A model generated the notes under the pieces. The model was not told where the DNA came from and did no database searches. It saw nothing but the letters and a program-made list of their open reading frames with translations. The translations under genes and the position numbers were made by a program. From Isoetes taiwanensis (taxonomy: Eukaryota > Streptophyta > Lycopodiopsida > Isoetales > Isoetaceae), in assembly GCA_021234155.1 (NCBI GenBank), contig JAJEKV010000083.1:62001-126000 (forward strand): a DNA stretch of 64,000 nucleotides. The letters run 5' to 3'. The stretch's first letter is position 1; each line of letters starts with the position of its first letter. Below are positions 19,305 to 29,459 of this stretch, in pieces.

Positions 19305-20798
19305 TGTGGCGTTCCAATACGATATACGGTCTCAAGGCGTATACCGTGTATTGCGTCATCGCCAGCGTACCGCCGCCGGTCGGCGATGTCGCCGACATAC
19401 ACCCAAGCAAGGGCGCCCCTAGGGGGCAACTTGCAATAGTGCGCACACTTAGCAATTGCGCACCTTTAGACCCTTAACCCATTAAAGTAGACCAAGGGTC
19501 ATGGAAAACCCTAAACCTAACTAATAGCCTACATAAGGCACCAAACCCTAACATTCCCTTTTTAAGCCCTGGACCTTCGAGCTCCGATTCGCGCGCGAGG
19601 AGTCAATTCCAACTCCCACGATGCGCGATGCACCCCGACTTGTCGGATCATCCTTCCGAACCGCATCCAAAGCGGAACGAGACATGGGCCGGATCAAGAG
19701 GAGTGAACCAGTGGATCAGGTATTTGGTGTTGAATAGCTTAAACCTCATTCCAGCCTTGAACCAAGTAGGTTTAGCCTATTAGATCGCCCTTTGTAGCCA
19801 AGCAGACCCTGAGATTGACTCTAACTAAAGAATTAACTCTATGTATTAGATTAATTCCTATTATTTATGATCATATGATGGATGATTGTATTACGTGGAC
19901 TCATTGTATTGGGAAGGGGAGTAGAGACTTAAAGCTTAGTAGATGATGCTCCTAGCTAGTCCCTCTTAGTGCATTACTAGTTTAGGCACGTGGCTGGGAG
20001 CCCACCCTGGTTGTGGGTGAAGGGGCCAGGCCGGCTTAGAATGAGATTCGTGTTCTAACCCTTGACCCGATCCCTCGGTGTGTAAGGCCCTACAGGGATT
20101 AGAGTGACTAGGTCTAATGGCTTGCTTGAGTGTGGGTAAGGCATGGGCTCCGACACCCGTGGAGTGATCGTCACTCTCCCGGTGGGTTGAAGTCGAATAA
20201 GGGCAGTGGCCCTCTAGTCACCTTGGGTTAGCATGTAGATCTCGGAGGGAGTGATCCCTACACGCCCCATCGGGATTGGGGAGATGTAACTTCGGGGAAT
20301 AGCCCCTTTGGCTATGCACCGTGAATCTGGTCAGGTCCCAACACTTTTCAACCTACTCGCAAAGTGTGCACGGGGAGGGCGGATGGAGTGGACAACCCTA
20401 AGCCATGTTCTTATGCCAGCCCAATCCATTGTCATGATTACGTCGCGACTTGAACTCACGGAGACCCAAGCTTGTCGGGTCATCCCCCAGAGTGCGAGCC
20501 TTGGGTAGGACTTCCCTTTGTATTGTGCTGATCTTTGTCTATGCGAGATGTTGATGTGCCACCCTTCGAGGTGGATATATGATGATATATTCTTGGCGTG
20601 TATGTTTACGCTTCGCGGACTAGGTAGGCCCGAGGGAGGCGGGGTAAAATGACCCCTTCCTCTTCCCCTTTGTGGACTCTAGGCGGTCCGCGATTGATAT
20701 GTGGAGGGGCCCCAGTATCGTGTGTGGAGCTGGTGAGGGGGATGAGCTCCTATTTATATACACGGCGAGCTTCAGATATACGAGTAGGGGACGTCACA
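19305..20798 (+). repeat. 3' LTR of the chromovirus
   Basis: Direct-repeat partner of 7850-9340. It begins TGTGGCGTTCC after the polypurine tract and ends near ggggacgtcaca. Identical AT-rich blocks alternate with CG-rich patches that differ by indels from the 5' copy. Confidence 0.92.
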
Positions 20799-20899
20799 TC
20801 CGCCAAGCTCCTTCTAAAACATTTCCAAAATGTTGGTGCTATGTGGAGAGCTACTGGCCCGTGACAAGGAAGGCGAAGAGTGGCATAGTTTGATCAGGT

Positions 20900-21785
20900 G
20901 TCAAGGGAGAGTGCCGTAACCGCGTGGTAATCGAAAATATTCAAATCTGTCCTAAGGAGAAATTAAAGAGTCGCAGAATGAGAACATTGAATGGCAAGTT
21001 TACAAGTACGTGAACGAACCTTCCAAAGCTGGCACTTCAAGGAGGTTGAAGCTTGTTACTGAAAGCGGGACTCCAGGTACATTGCTTGACAAGATGTTTC
21101 AGCACCTTACAAAGTTCACTATTCACAACTTTTCAGCAAGTTGGCAGAGCAAACAATTCAGGAAATCAGTGCAAAATTTGAGGGATGATTCTATTTTGTC
21201 AAGAATGGACTTTTGCAGAGAACTACACTTTGCGTACCATTAGGGGAGGTTCAGTCCGAGCATTGGAACAATGACCGATAACTATTCGTGCATATAACCA
21301 TGATGAAAGTCAATGGCGAAATAAAAAAACTGTTCATTTGTATGTTTCGATGTTATGAAGCATGATGCTTTCTTTGTTCAGGCTGCACTCAAGAAGCACC
21401 ATATTTGGATGATGCAAAAAGGTTTTGGCCACATCAAATACCATGTCATGTGGTCTGATGGGTGTGCTGCTCAGTTTAAGTGTTCTCGAGCCTTTTATTT
21501 GAATGTGGCCCAATATTATAACAGGTATAAAATTAGGATCAAGTGGAATTATTTTGGCTCGGGCCATGGAAAAGGAGAACATGATGGGCAGGTGCTTTGG
21601 AGAAAAGGTTCTAGCGCACGAGCAAAGGAAAGAGAATGGTGTTCCGATTTTGGGTGCCAACTCTGCTTGCACTTTCTTTGAGACAAAAGAAGTGCAAAAT
21701 GGGCAGAGTCATATTGGAGGTGATGGCGAAGACATTAACAGGGGACCCTCGTCGATTGTGAGACATTGCACAGTACTCTAGCTAT
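20900..21785 (+). pseudogene. transposon-type protein, SDGC/HGKG family, C-terminal part
   Basis: Coding pieces in changing frames. 21010-21240 carries LLDKMFQHLTKFTIHNFSAS and QFRKSVQNL. 21355-21680 carries HHIWMMQKGFGHIKYH, VMWSDGCAAQFKCSRAFY, YFGSGHGKGEHDG. The SDGC...HGKG...DG pattern with acidic residues suggests an RNase H-fold nuclease or transposase-like core. That is inference; the family has no name I can give. It continues the locus at 6450-7846. Confidence 0.55.
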
Positions 21786-22428
21786 ACATTTGTGTGTCCG
21801 CTATCAATCCGGTGACCCAACACTTGTCATGTATAGATCCCTGTCATGTTTTTTGCAATGGTTGCTTGAATTTCAGATGGGGAGAATGTGAGAATCTCCA
21901 GGTGGTGCGTGGAAGCTGCGACAACCGGAGCCTAGTTCGCCCAAAGTCGGCCGAACAAGAAGAGCTAGTTGGTTTTATGCGGTGATGAGCAAGAACTATC
22001 CGATGTACTCCAAATTGGAGACATATTTGCATCTTTTGCTGCTCCAGGGAATCATGAAAATGTTCCATACCGTCCTCCCTATGCGTGAAGGAGATGCATA
22101 TTCTTCAGGAAGATGTGATTGACGACTATGGAAATAGAATGCTTCTGGTGACAGGGTTATAGCTGGTCATTACTATCAACTGCTACAAGGCACAAAGCAC
22201 AAGTACAAGTTGTTGGATGACAAAATAGTATTGGTACCAAATTGAATCAGAATTGGAGCAAAGTTCACTTATGCGTGAGGTCAAGCATAAGTTGAAGGGG
22301 GGCGTCGACAAATATATGATCACACGAGAGGTGCATGACATGCTTATATCAAGCCTACCGAGATTGTTGAGTGCACATGACTAAGTTCGCGTACAAAGGA
22401 ACTTTCATATTTGCCATCATCTTCGTTA
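21786..22428. other. decayed coding-like sequence
   Basis: Short frames around 21794-22080 may be further remnants of the preceding transposon-type gene. No motif is recognised. Confidence 0.3.
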
Positions 22429-22794
22429 TGTTGAGAAAACTAATCGATTCTTTGTAAGTTTTTTGTTATTTACTTATTTTTTAATCCAAGTGCATTTTGA
22501 TACCTCAATTTGAAGATCACGAATATCTTCTCGTGACCAAGCAAAATGTATATCGAAAGTACAAAATGTTTATCAATTGTTGCATGAAGAAGTTAAACTA
22601 GTACGTGTTATGTTGAGAAAACTAGTCGATTCTTTGCCGCAAGTTTTTCTTATTTACTTATTTTTAATGAAGTGCATTTTGATACTTAAATTTCATTATC
22701 ACACAATATCTTCTCGTTTCCAAGCACTAACTGTATATCAGAAAGTACAAAATGTTCATCAATTGTTGCATGAAGAAGTTAAACTAGTACTGCG
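22429..22794. repeat. tandem duplication, about 180 bp x 2
   Basis: Two adjacent copies both run from tgttgagaaaact to ttgcatgaagaagttaaacta. They differ by scattered substitutions and small indels. Confidence 0.9.
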
Positions 22795-23690
22795 GAACTT
22801 GTTCATTATAATGGATATCAATAGCTTTTCTTTTGATTCATGAAACAAAGCGAAAGTGGAACATGTATGGAGACAAAAACTCTTGTATTACATATCACAA
22901 GATATACAACTGGTCATATCGGATATGATGCCAATATATACAAGTCCATTTGTTCATGTTTTATATTAACATTAATTTACATTCAAAATCTGGTCACGGT
23001 AGATGATGTGAAGCCAAGACATACTATTCTCATTGTTTCAATATGTTACTTTCTTGCAGACTTGTCCATAGCACGGACATGCCATCTCTATCTTTGTAGC
23101 CCTCACGAAGCATTTGCCTCCAAACAAGTAAGTTGTTAGTACATCGGATGGATTAGTAAAGGATTCTCGCTTGACATTTTGCAGGTGTCCGGTGCTATCA
23201 ACAAACCCTCTAGCCATGGTTTCAGAAGTGTCAAGAGACCTGTGTCTTCAACATCACTTTCCTGCCATGAAGGTGGGCATATGCAATTTTCGTTGGGATT
23301 GAAGAGCATCTTGTACTCGGAGTCGTCTACTATTAGTGTGTTGCTGTCATTCCTGTCTGGATACTTCTCAAATATATAAACTCAATTGGCTTGGATACAA
23401 AGGTTTGTCTTCACTTGCTGCAATCCGGAAAGGCAGCTCCAAACAGTGGCTTCCATCAAAGGTGAACCTTAAGTCCCTTATCTGCGTCATTGTGAAGATT
23501 TTATCCACTACTCTTGATAGGTTCCATGGAGCTATTGATGACCATATTCCTACTTCAAAGTGTTCAAATACAAATTCCGTGAATTGCCTAGGTGGGGCCT
23601 TAAAACAACACTTTCTTGCCTATTATGTCATAATTTCCAACTAGCTGATCATCGATACCAAAGTCCTATGTATTTGTTTTGCAAAACATT
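22795..23690. other. no recognised gene
   Basis: Short plus-strand frames (22840-23139, 23336-23644) have no motif I recognise. A cttgcag at about 23057-23063 could be a splice acceptor of decayed coding sequence. Confidence 0.3.
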
Positions 23691-23815
23691 ATTGATATCA
23701 AACACTATCAACCTTTTTAGAATTTACACCTGATATGAAAGAACATGCAATTTATCAATAAAGTATGGTGGAGTTGAATAAAAAGAAGTCGTATTTAATT
23801 AAAGTGGGACAAATC
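23690..23815. repeat. inverted dispersed repeat, arm 1
   Basis: Contains gtcgtatttaattaaagtgg, whose exact reverse complement (23 bp) lies at about 28847-28869. Weaker similarity extends for about 100 bp beyond. The pair may mark the ends of an old element or two copies of one repeat. Confidence 0.5.
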
Positions 23816-23934
23816 TCGAATTTTGAGACTGGACTGAAAATGGGACTCAAAAAAAAAAGTAAGGCGCCATTGAATCATTAATAGATTTTTCTTTGATAAA
23901 ATAAGAATAACATTTCCATATCACAATCGAGAAA

Positions 23935-24225
23935 ATGAAGGGGGTGGTGGAGAAAGAAAAGTAGGAAGGAAGGGAGACAAGAGGTAGGGAGGGAGGGGAA
24001 AGGCAAAGGAGCACGAGGAAGTCAAAAGGGCAAAGGGAGGGTCGAGCAAATTGGGAGGGGGGGGGGAAGGGGGGAAGGGGGAAGGGCAAAGGGAGGGAGG
24101 GGCATGGGGAAGAGGAGGAGGGACAAAGGGAAGAGCAAAGAGGCAAAAGGGGCAAAGGGGTGGGATATGGGGAGGGGCAAAAGGGGAAGGACAAAAAGAA
24201 GGAAGGGAGGAGGGGTTCATGGCGA
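23935..24225. repeat. G-rich purine low-complexity tract
   Basis: About 290 bp of gggagg/ggggaag/gggcaaag repeats on the plus strand. The long minus-strand open frames of Pro/Ser/Leu are a by-product of this composition and are not annotated as genes. Confidence 0.85.
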
Positions 24226-24339
24226 AACAACCATTCAACAATTAATAAATGTAATTAATTAAATAATATAATTAAATCGCTTAATAATATAATTAAGTAA
24301 TTAATTAAACAATAAATAATTAAACAAAAGTTTTTTCTT

Positions 24340-24500
24340 GCCTGAGGCGAGCAATGGGCAGTAACGACATAACATAAGGGCGTTCAAATAATAGAAGAAT
24401 GGGCAGAATCGACATAACATAAGGGCATTCTCAAACAATAGGTTTTTTCTCGCCTCACGAGGCGAGAATGGGCAGGATCGACATAACATAATAGGGGCGT
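24340..24500. repeat. short repeats with palindrome
   Basis: Three copies of an aatgggcag-n-atcgacataacata unit. A perfect hairpin, tctcgcct cacg aggcgaga, lies at 24448-24467. Confidence 0.7.
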
Positions 24501-24512
24501 GCTCCAGTATGG

Positions 24513-26190
24513 ACCCGGATATGCTCAGTGTGTGCCCAAGCCCTTGTCTGCAGATCAAAATCCTCTGAAGCAGCCACCATTTAGAAACTGCACCATTTAG
24601 ACATACAAAACTTGTAAAATGATGGATCCTGCAGCATTTGCAAGGCCTCCATGTGCTGAAATTTCTGAAACATCATTAAACTCTGGCAGATAAGTTTGTG
24701 AGGATCAGACACCAAGGTATACCCCGCTACCGGTGGAAATCCACGGCTTTTCGAATCCGGATATGCTCAGTGCGTGCCCAAGCCCTTGTCTGCAGATCAA
24801 AATCCTCTGAAGCAGCCACCATTTAGAAACTGCACCATTTAGACATACAAAACTTGTAAAATGATGGATCCTGCAGCATTTGCAAGGCCTCCATGTGCTG
24901 AAATTTCTGAAACATCATTAAACTCTGGCAGATAAGTTTGTGAGGATCAGACACCAAGGTATACCCTGCTACCAGCTGGAAATCCTGGCACTCGAATCCG
25001 GATATGCTCAGTGCGTGCCCAAGCCCTTGTCTGCAGATCAAAATCCTCTGAAGCAGCCACCATTTAGAAACTGCACCATTTAGACATACAAAACTTGTAA
25101 AATGATGGATCCTGCCATGGAATAATTTAAGGGCTAAACTTAGCTATTTGGCGATTTTTTAGCACATTTTCGAAAAAAATTGGCTAAAGTAAATGGAAAA
25201 ATTTGGGAAAAAATTAATAATTTTAGCTTAACTTTTTTCGGGATTGCACCAACCGTGGAGCTCTTTAGCCAAACACTAGAAGGTAAGAGAGTGAAATTTT
25301 GTATTGTTTAGCTAAATCATAGAAAGTTTGAGAATGAATTTTGGGCTAGTTTAGCTAATATTATTCTAATTTATAAGAAATATATGATTAGTAGTCTAGT
25401 TTGTAAGAAATATATGATTAGTAGTTTTATTTCTAGCATTATAAATTTATTTGAGTCATAGATTTTGTTAATTAGCATTATTTTCGAATGTTTTCACAAA
25501 GAAAATAACTAAATACGTGGAAATAATTGAAAAAAAGTATAGTAATTTGCCGTAGTATTTTCCGTTGGTCACACCATAGAAATTTTTGGGATGATATTTT
25601 TGTTAGTTTAGCTAAACGCTAGAAAGTACGAGAAGAAAAATATGTAGAGTTTAGCTAAACCACAGAAAGTTTTGGGATTAATATCGAGCAAGTTTAGCTA
25701 AAGTCATTCTGGCTAATAAGAAATATGCGATTAGTAATTTATTCCCTGGATCCTGCAGCATTTGCAAGGCCTCCATGTGCTGAAATTTCTGAAACATCAT
25801 TAAACTCTGGCAGATAAGTTTGTGAGGATCAGACACCAAGGTATACCCTGCTACCAGCTGGAAATCCTGGCACTCGAATCCGGATATGCTCAGTGCGTGC
25901 CCAAGCCCTTGTCTGCAGATCAAAATCCTCTGAAGCAGCCAAACAATTTTGGCCAGCTTCACAAAAGCCTCCCAAACTCCAGATCCTGAACTTAATTTAG
26001 GGTAGAAACTGCACCATTTAGACATACAAAACTTGTAAAATGATGGATCCTGCAGCATTTGCAAGGCCTCCATGTGCTGAAATTTCTGAAACATCATTAA
26101 ACTCTGGCAGATAAGTTTGTGAGGATCAGACACCAAGGTATACCCTGCTACCAGCTGGAAATCCTGGCACTCGAATCCGATAAACAGGAT
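24513..26190. repeat. tandem repeat, about 242-bp unit, interrupted by a hAT element
   Basis: Unit starts marked by ggatatgctcagtg are near 24518, 24759, 25001 and 25881. The copies are nearly identical. The third is cut at 25115 by the hAT MITE and resumes at 25749. The last unit runs into a longer non-repeated parent segment (to about 26525). Confidence 0.9.
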
Positions 26191-26525
26191 ATGGCAGACT
26201 GTGGCTGTGATTGCAAATTTCCTGTGTTCTCTGTTGGCGAATTTGTAAGGATACTCCCAGGCGTCGACATGGGGCTGCAGAAAATCTGAATGTAGATCAA
26301 AATCCTCTGATAATACCGCCTGGCTGTAGATCCGGGCTGCATCATCGCATATAAGCCAATAAAAAAAACCGAATGCTCTTGATTGACAGAAGAGGGGCGA
26401 CTGGCCAGAATCGAAAATATTACTGTCAGCCACTCCAAGAGTACCCAACGAGCCCATTTTTCGCCCAAATATCTGCCCTCTGCTTCATAAATCTGGTTTT
26501 CAACTTGGGACTCGCTTGAATCCAT
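24600..26525 (-). pseudogene. unrecognised protein fragment, internally duplicated
   Basis: A minus-strand frame of 259 codons begins at 26457, and a second frame from 26525 (MDSSESQVENQIYEAEGRYL) meets it by a frameshift near 26440. It reads FANREHRKFAITATVCHI, then FECQDFQLVAGYTLVSDPHK and MMFQKFQHMEALQML, the latter twice because of the 242-bp repeat. Its C-terminus runs into the hAT element. The parent may be a real exon, but I do not recognise it. Confidence 0.35.
25116..25748. mobile_element. non-autonomous hAT-type MITE, copy 2, with exact TSD
   Basis: 633 bp starting catggaataa and ending ttattccctg. It is flanked on both sides by gatcctgc (25108-25115 and 25749-25756). The intact repeat units around it have this 8-mer once, so the TSD is proven by an internal control. 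An 8-bp TSD and CA-GGG ends are characteristic of the hAT superfamily. It is related to 3526-4117. Confidence 0.92.
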
Positions 26526-26699
26526 AAGTATAGGCGCTCTAAAGAAAAAGAAAAGAAAAGAGCGGGATATAGAAGATTCAAATCAGCCCCGATTCAAAAC
26601 ACACCAAATTTGTTTACTTAATATGCCGGTGCCTCTTAGTACACATTTTGAATTTCATTTTATCCCGCCCATTCTTTTGAACAAGCATAACAACAGGGA

Positions 26700-26815
26700 G
26701 CGGGGAAGATAGATAGCATGGCGCCCATTTGATCGATAGCGGGCGCCCATCGATCGATAGCGGTAGGTATCCATCGATCGACCAAACATGGCGCCCATCG
26801 ATAGCGGCAAATGGC
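26700..26815. repeat. clustered tggcgcccatcgatcg motifs
   Basis: Four imperfect copies of ggcgcccat followed by cgatcgatagcgg within about 110 bp. They could be a small regulatory array or a degenerate satellite. Confidence 0.5.
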
Positions 26816-27427
26816 TAACCGTAAGTGGTGCGTTTGTGTTTTTCCTATTCTTTGGATTCTCTCTAAACCGTAGGTGTTCTTCCCAAAACGAATTCTAGTT
26901 CCTGAAATAGGGCCGATTCTCTAGTTGCATGCTTTCTACTGCAGATTCGATCACTTCCAGGTGGTCGTCATGCCCTGACATGCTCGAAATTCAATCCATT
27001 GAACTCTTTCTGCCGTGAATACACATGTTTGAAAAAGTTTCGATCCTATTTTGGTTCAATCCCCTTTGTTTACTCCCAACCAGTACAACGGTGCCATGTG
27101 GCGAAACATCATCATTTAATTTAATGTTCTATAACCATACCTAATGTGTATACTATACATTAAAAGTTACGCCCCCTAGGGCCAATTTTACTAGCCCTGG
27201 TATGCTTTCCGACTTCTCGTCTCCTGTGCCGATGCAGCAGAATGTTTACTCTTCTGCTCTTCCAACTGAATTGATTGAATAGAGCTTTCGTTATCAGCCG
27301 GATTAGGTCTTGTCCTGCGTGCATATAAAGGAGAAAGTAGATAGCTTAATCGCTATGGTTCCTGCAAAGGAAGCTTCCACACATTAATTAGCTTGAGAAA
27401 TCTATTATTCTATTATAGAAAGCTATT

Positions 27428-27545
27428 GAAGTCACTTTTCTTCTATCTCGAATTTTAAGGGCACTTTTCTTCTATCACGAATTAAAAGATAGAAAGGTCA
27501 CTATTTAAAGGTCACTTTTCTTCTATCTTGAATTTTAAGGGCATT
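27428..27545. repeat. short repeat, three copies
   Basis: Repeats of cacttttcttctatc followed by gaattttaaggg, in direct orientation. Confidence 0.7.
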
Positions 27546-27714
27546 CTTCTAGGGTTGCATTGAGTTTTGGTTTGTAGCAGTTTGTTGTTTGTATACTCTC
27601 TATATTTTTGAAGTTTTGCCAAGTATTGTCTTTAGTTGCAGAAATTATTGTCTAATTTTGCCTGGATCTTAAAGGGGCCTTTTAAATGCGTGTTTTACAA
27701 CGATTTTAACAACT

Positions 27715-28135
27715 CTGAGCTGCCTTTCTCAACTCGCGAGTCGAGAAAGGCCCTCAAACCTGCGCTTTTCGCTTTGAGCTGCCTTTCTCGACTCGCGAGT
27801 CGAGAAAGGCCTTCTGACCCATAAAACCTGCGTTTTTGGCTTTGAGCTGCCTTTTCGACTCATGAGTCGAAAGGCCTTTCGACCCATAAAACTGCGTTTA
27901 AGCTTTTTGGTACGCCTTTCTCGACTCAAGCGAAGTCGAGAAAGGCCTTCGACCCATAAAACCTCGCGTTTTGAGCTTTGAGGCCGCTTTTTCGACTTCG
28001 CGAGTCGAGAAAGGCCTTCCCACCCCTAAAACTTGCATTTTTAGGCTTTGGAGCCGCCTTTTCATTTCGCGAGTCGAGAAAGGCCTTCTGACCCCTAAAA
28101 CTTGCGTTTTTCCCTCTGAGCTGCCTTTCTCATGC
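27715..28135. repeat. palindromic satellite, about 66-bp period, seven units
   Basis: Each unit contains a version of the perfect palindrome cctttctcgactcgcgagtc...gagaaagg (28 bp, core tcgactcgcgagtcga). A spacer with acccataaaacctgcgtttt and gctttgagctg follows. The best palindrome is at 27782-27809. Other units show indels that are themselves nearly symmetrical. A possible splice acceptor precedes the array and another follows at 28228, so it may lie in an intron. Confidence 0.88.
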
Positions 28136-28228
28136 CTGTATTTTCCAAAAATGGCCCTAAGAACTGTGTTTTATTTTATTTTTTTTGCATGTAGCATCAC
28201 TTGACTAATTTGATTTTGTCTCTTGCAG

Positions 28229-28380
28229 TCCTTATCTCGACCAAATAGTACATGCTTGGGAGCAATGAAAAGATCAGTTCATTAAAGAAAGGTGCCGAGA
28301 AGAGGGTGGTGACATCAGTTGGACATACAAGCACGTGGCCCATAAAGGAACTCCTCATACAAATTTCTATCGCCGTAAGT
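28229..28380 (+). pseudogene. exon-like fragment
   Basis: Preceded by ttgtctcttgcag. The frame contains LDQIVHAWEQ, a stop, then KDQFIKERCREEGGDISW and YKHVAHKGTPHTNFYRR, after which a gtaag follows. The protein-like composition and splice signals suggest an exon of a decayed transposon-type gene. I do not recognise the family. Confidence 0.35.
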
Positions 28381-28844
28381 TGTTGCTTTGACTAGGAGAG
28401 AGCTCCACGCCCTTTGCACTAGGTGGTTCATGTGTGAAGAGGGTGTAATGATTGTGCCCATACGACCACTATGGTCTCTTCACCCACTGTAATATATATT
28501 GTAATGAGCCCATTTATAAATATAAGGTATCTCAAAACTAGTATTTTTGGGTGATTAAGTAAACGATTTGCATAATTTTTGTTGGAATTTGTGATCTATT
28601 GTCTACCCACCTAAGAAAATAGAGCCAAAATGTTCAACTAAGAATCTTTTTCAATTAGAACTTGATAGGTCTAATGCATGTTTGCGTTGCATTGTTCTTG
28701 TTCTCGACACGCTATCCAAGAAAACTGGAAGAACAGCTTGGATGCACACTAATAGACAAAAATTCCAATTATGGCCAGTTTTTGGGTCGGGGTGCTTCTT
28801 TTTGTGTAAATTAACAGGGTTCCGAAAAAAAATGGGAATGGAAT

Positions 28845-28960
28845 GAGTCCCACTTTAATTAAATACGACTTAAAGAGATTTTATTCATTAAAATTCAATG
28901 AAAAAATGTGTATTTTATAATCAAATAGTGTTTAGCATTCACAATAGGGATAGGCTGTTT
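28845..28960. repeat. inverted dispersed repeat, arm 2
   Basis: Contains the reverse complement of the 23-mer at 23788-23810, plus weaker flanking similarity. Confidence 0.5.
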
Positions 28961-29459
28961 CTCAGCCACATTTATTAGTATCGTGGTCTAATAGTTTGGT
29001 GTGATGTGAATGTGGTCTAACCTCAAGTAGTGCGGGTGAGAACATCACTAACGATCGATGCATACTTTGGCAAGAACCGCCGGGTAATCTGCAAATGTGA
29101 CAACAATACTTACATAATAAGTATTAAAACCATTTGTTTGCAAGACAAAAGAAGTGAGACACTCACATTGGTAGTTTTACCACACACGATTGTGTCTACA
29201 AACTTCGTGCATATAAGCCGCAACATAGAGGCCACATGAATCCCCATCTTTCTCTTTGTGGACACTTATGAATCTTCACAACTGGTGAAGGATTTTGTCC
29301 ATGCTTCAAAAAAGTGGGACACTCGACACAAACCGCGTGCCATAGTGAGGATGTGGAGCCCGCGAAAAGACCAGATCTATTTTGTAGCAAATGAATGAAA
29401 GAAGTCGCTAACATGGTATCCAATCTACTCAATATTAATAAAAGGAGATGTGAAATACA

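Larger units (their letters stand above)
7850..20798 (+). mobile_element. complete-length Ty3/gypsy chromovirus carrying an H3-like ORF
   Basis: The two ends are about 1.49-kb direct repeats that both start TGTGGCGTTCC. The left one is followed by a tRNA-Met-type primer site and the right one is preceded by a polypurine tract. Inside, in order, are an H3-like ORF region, a second unrecognised ORF region, gag, protease, RT, RNase H, integrase and chromodomain. At about 12.95 kb it is far longer than an ordinary chromovirus; the excess lies between primer site and gag. No clear 5-bp TSD was found. It interrupts an older transposon-type gene. Frameshifts are frequent, but they concentrate in GC-rich sequence and may be consensus errors. 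Confidence 0.9.

Noticed and set aside
7850-20798. A 5-bp TSD for the chromovirus
   Set aside because: ctgtt before the 5' LTR does not match tccgc after the 3' LTR; not claimed.
23847-24241. Minus-strand frames of 106-127 codons rich in Pro, Ser and Leu
   Set aside because: They arise from the G-rich purine tract and have no motif.
27715-28135. CRISPR-like array
   Set aside because: Regular repeats, but palindromic units with repeated, not unique, spacers; plant-type satellite in a eukaryotic setting.
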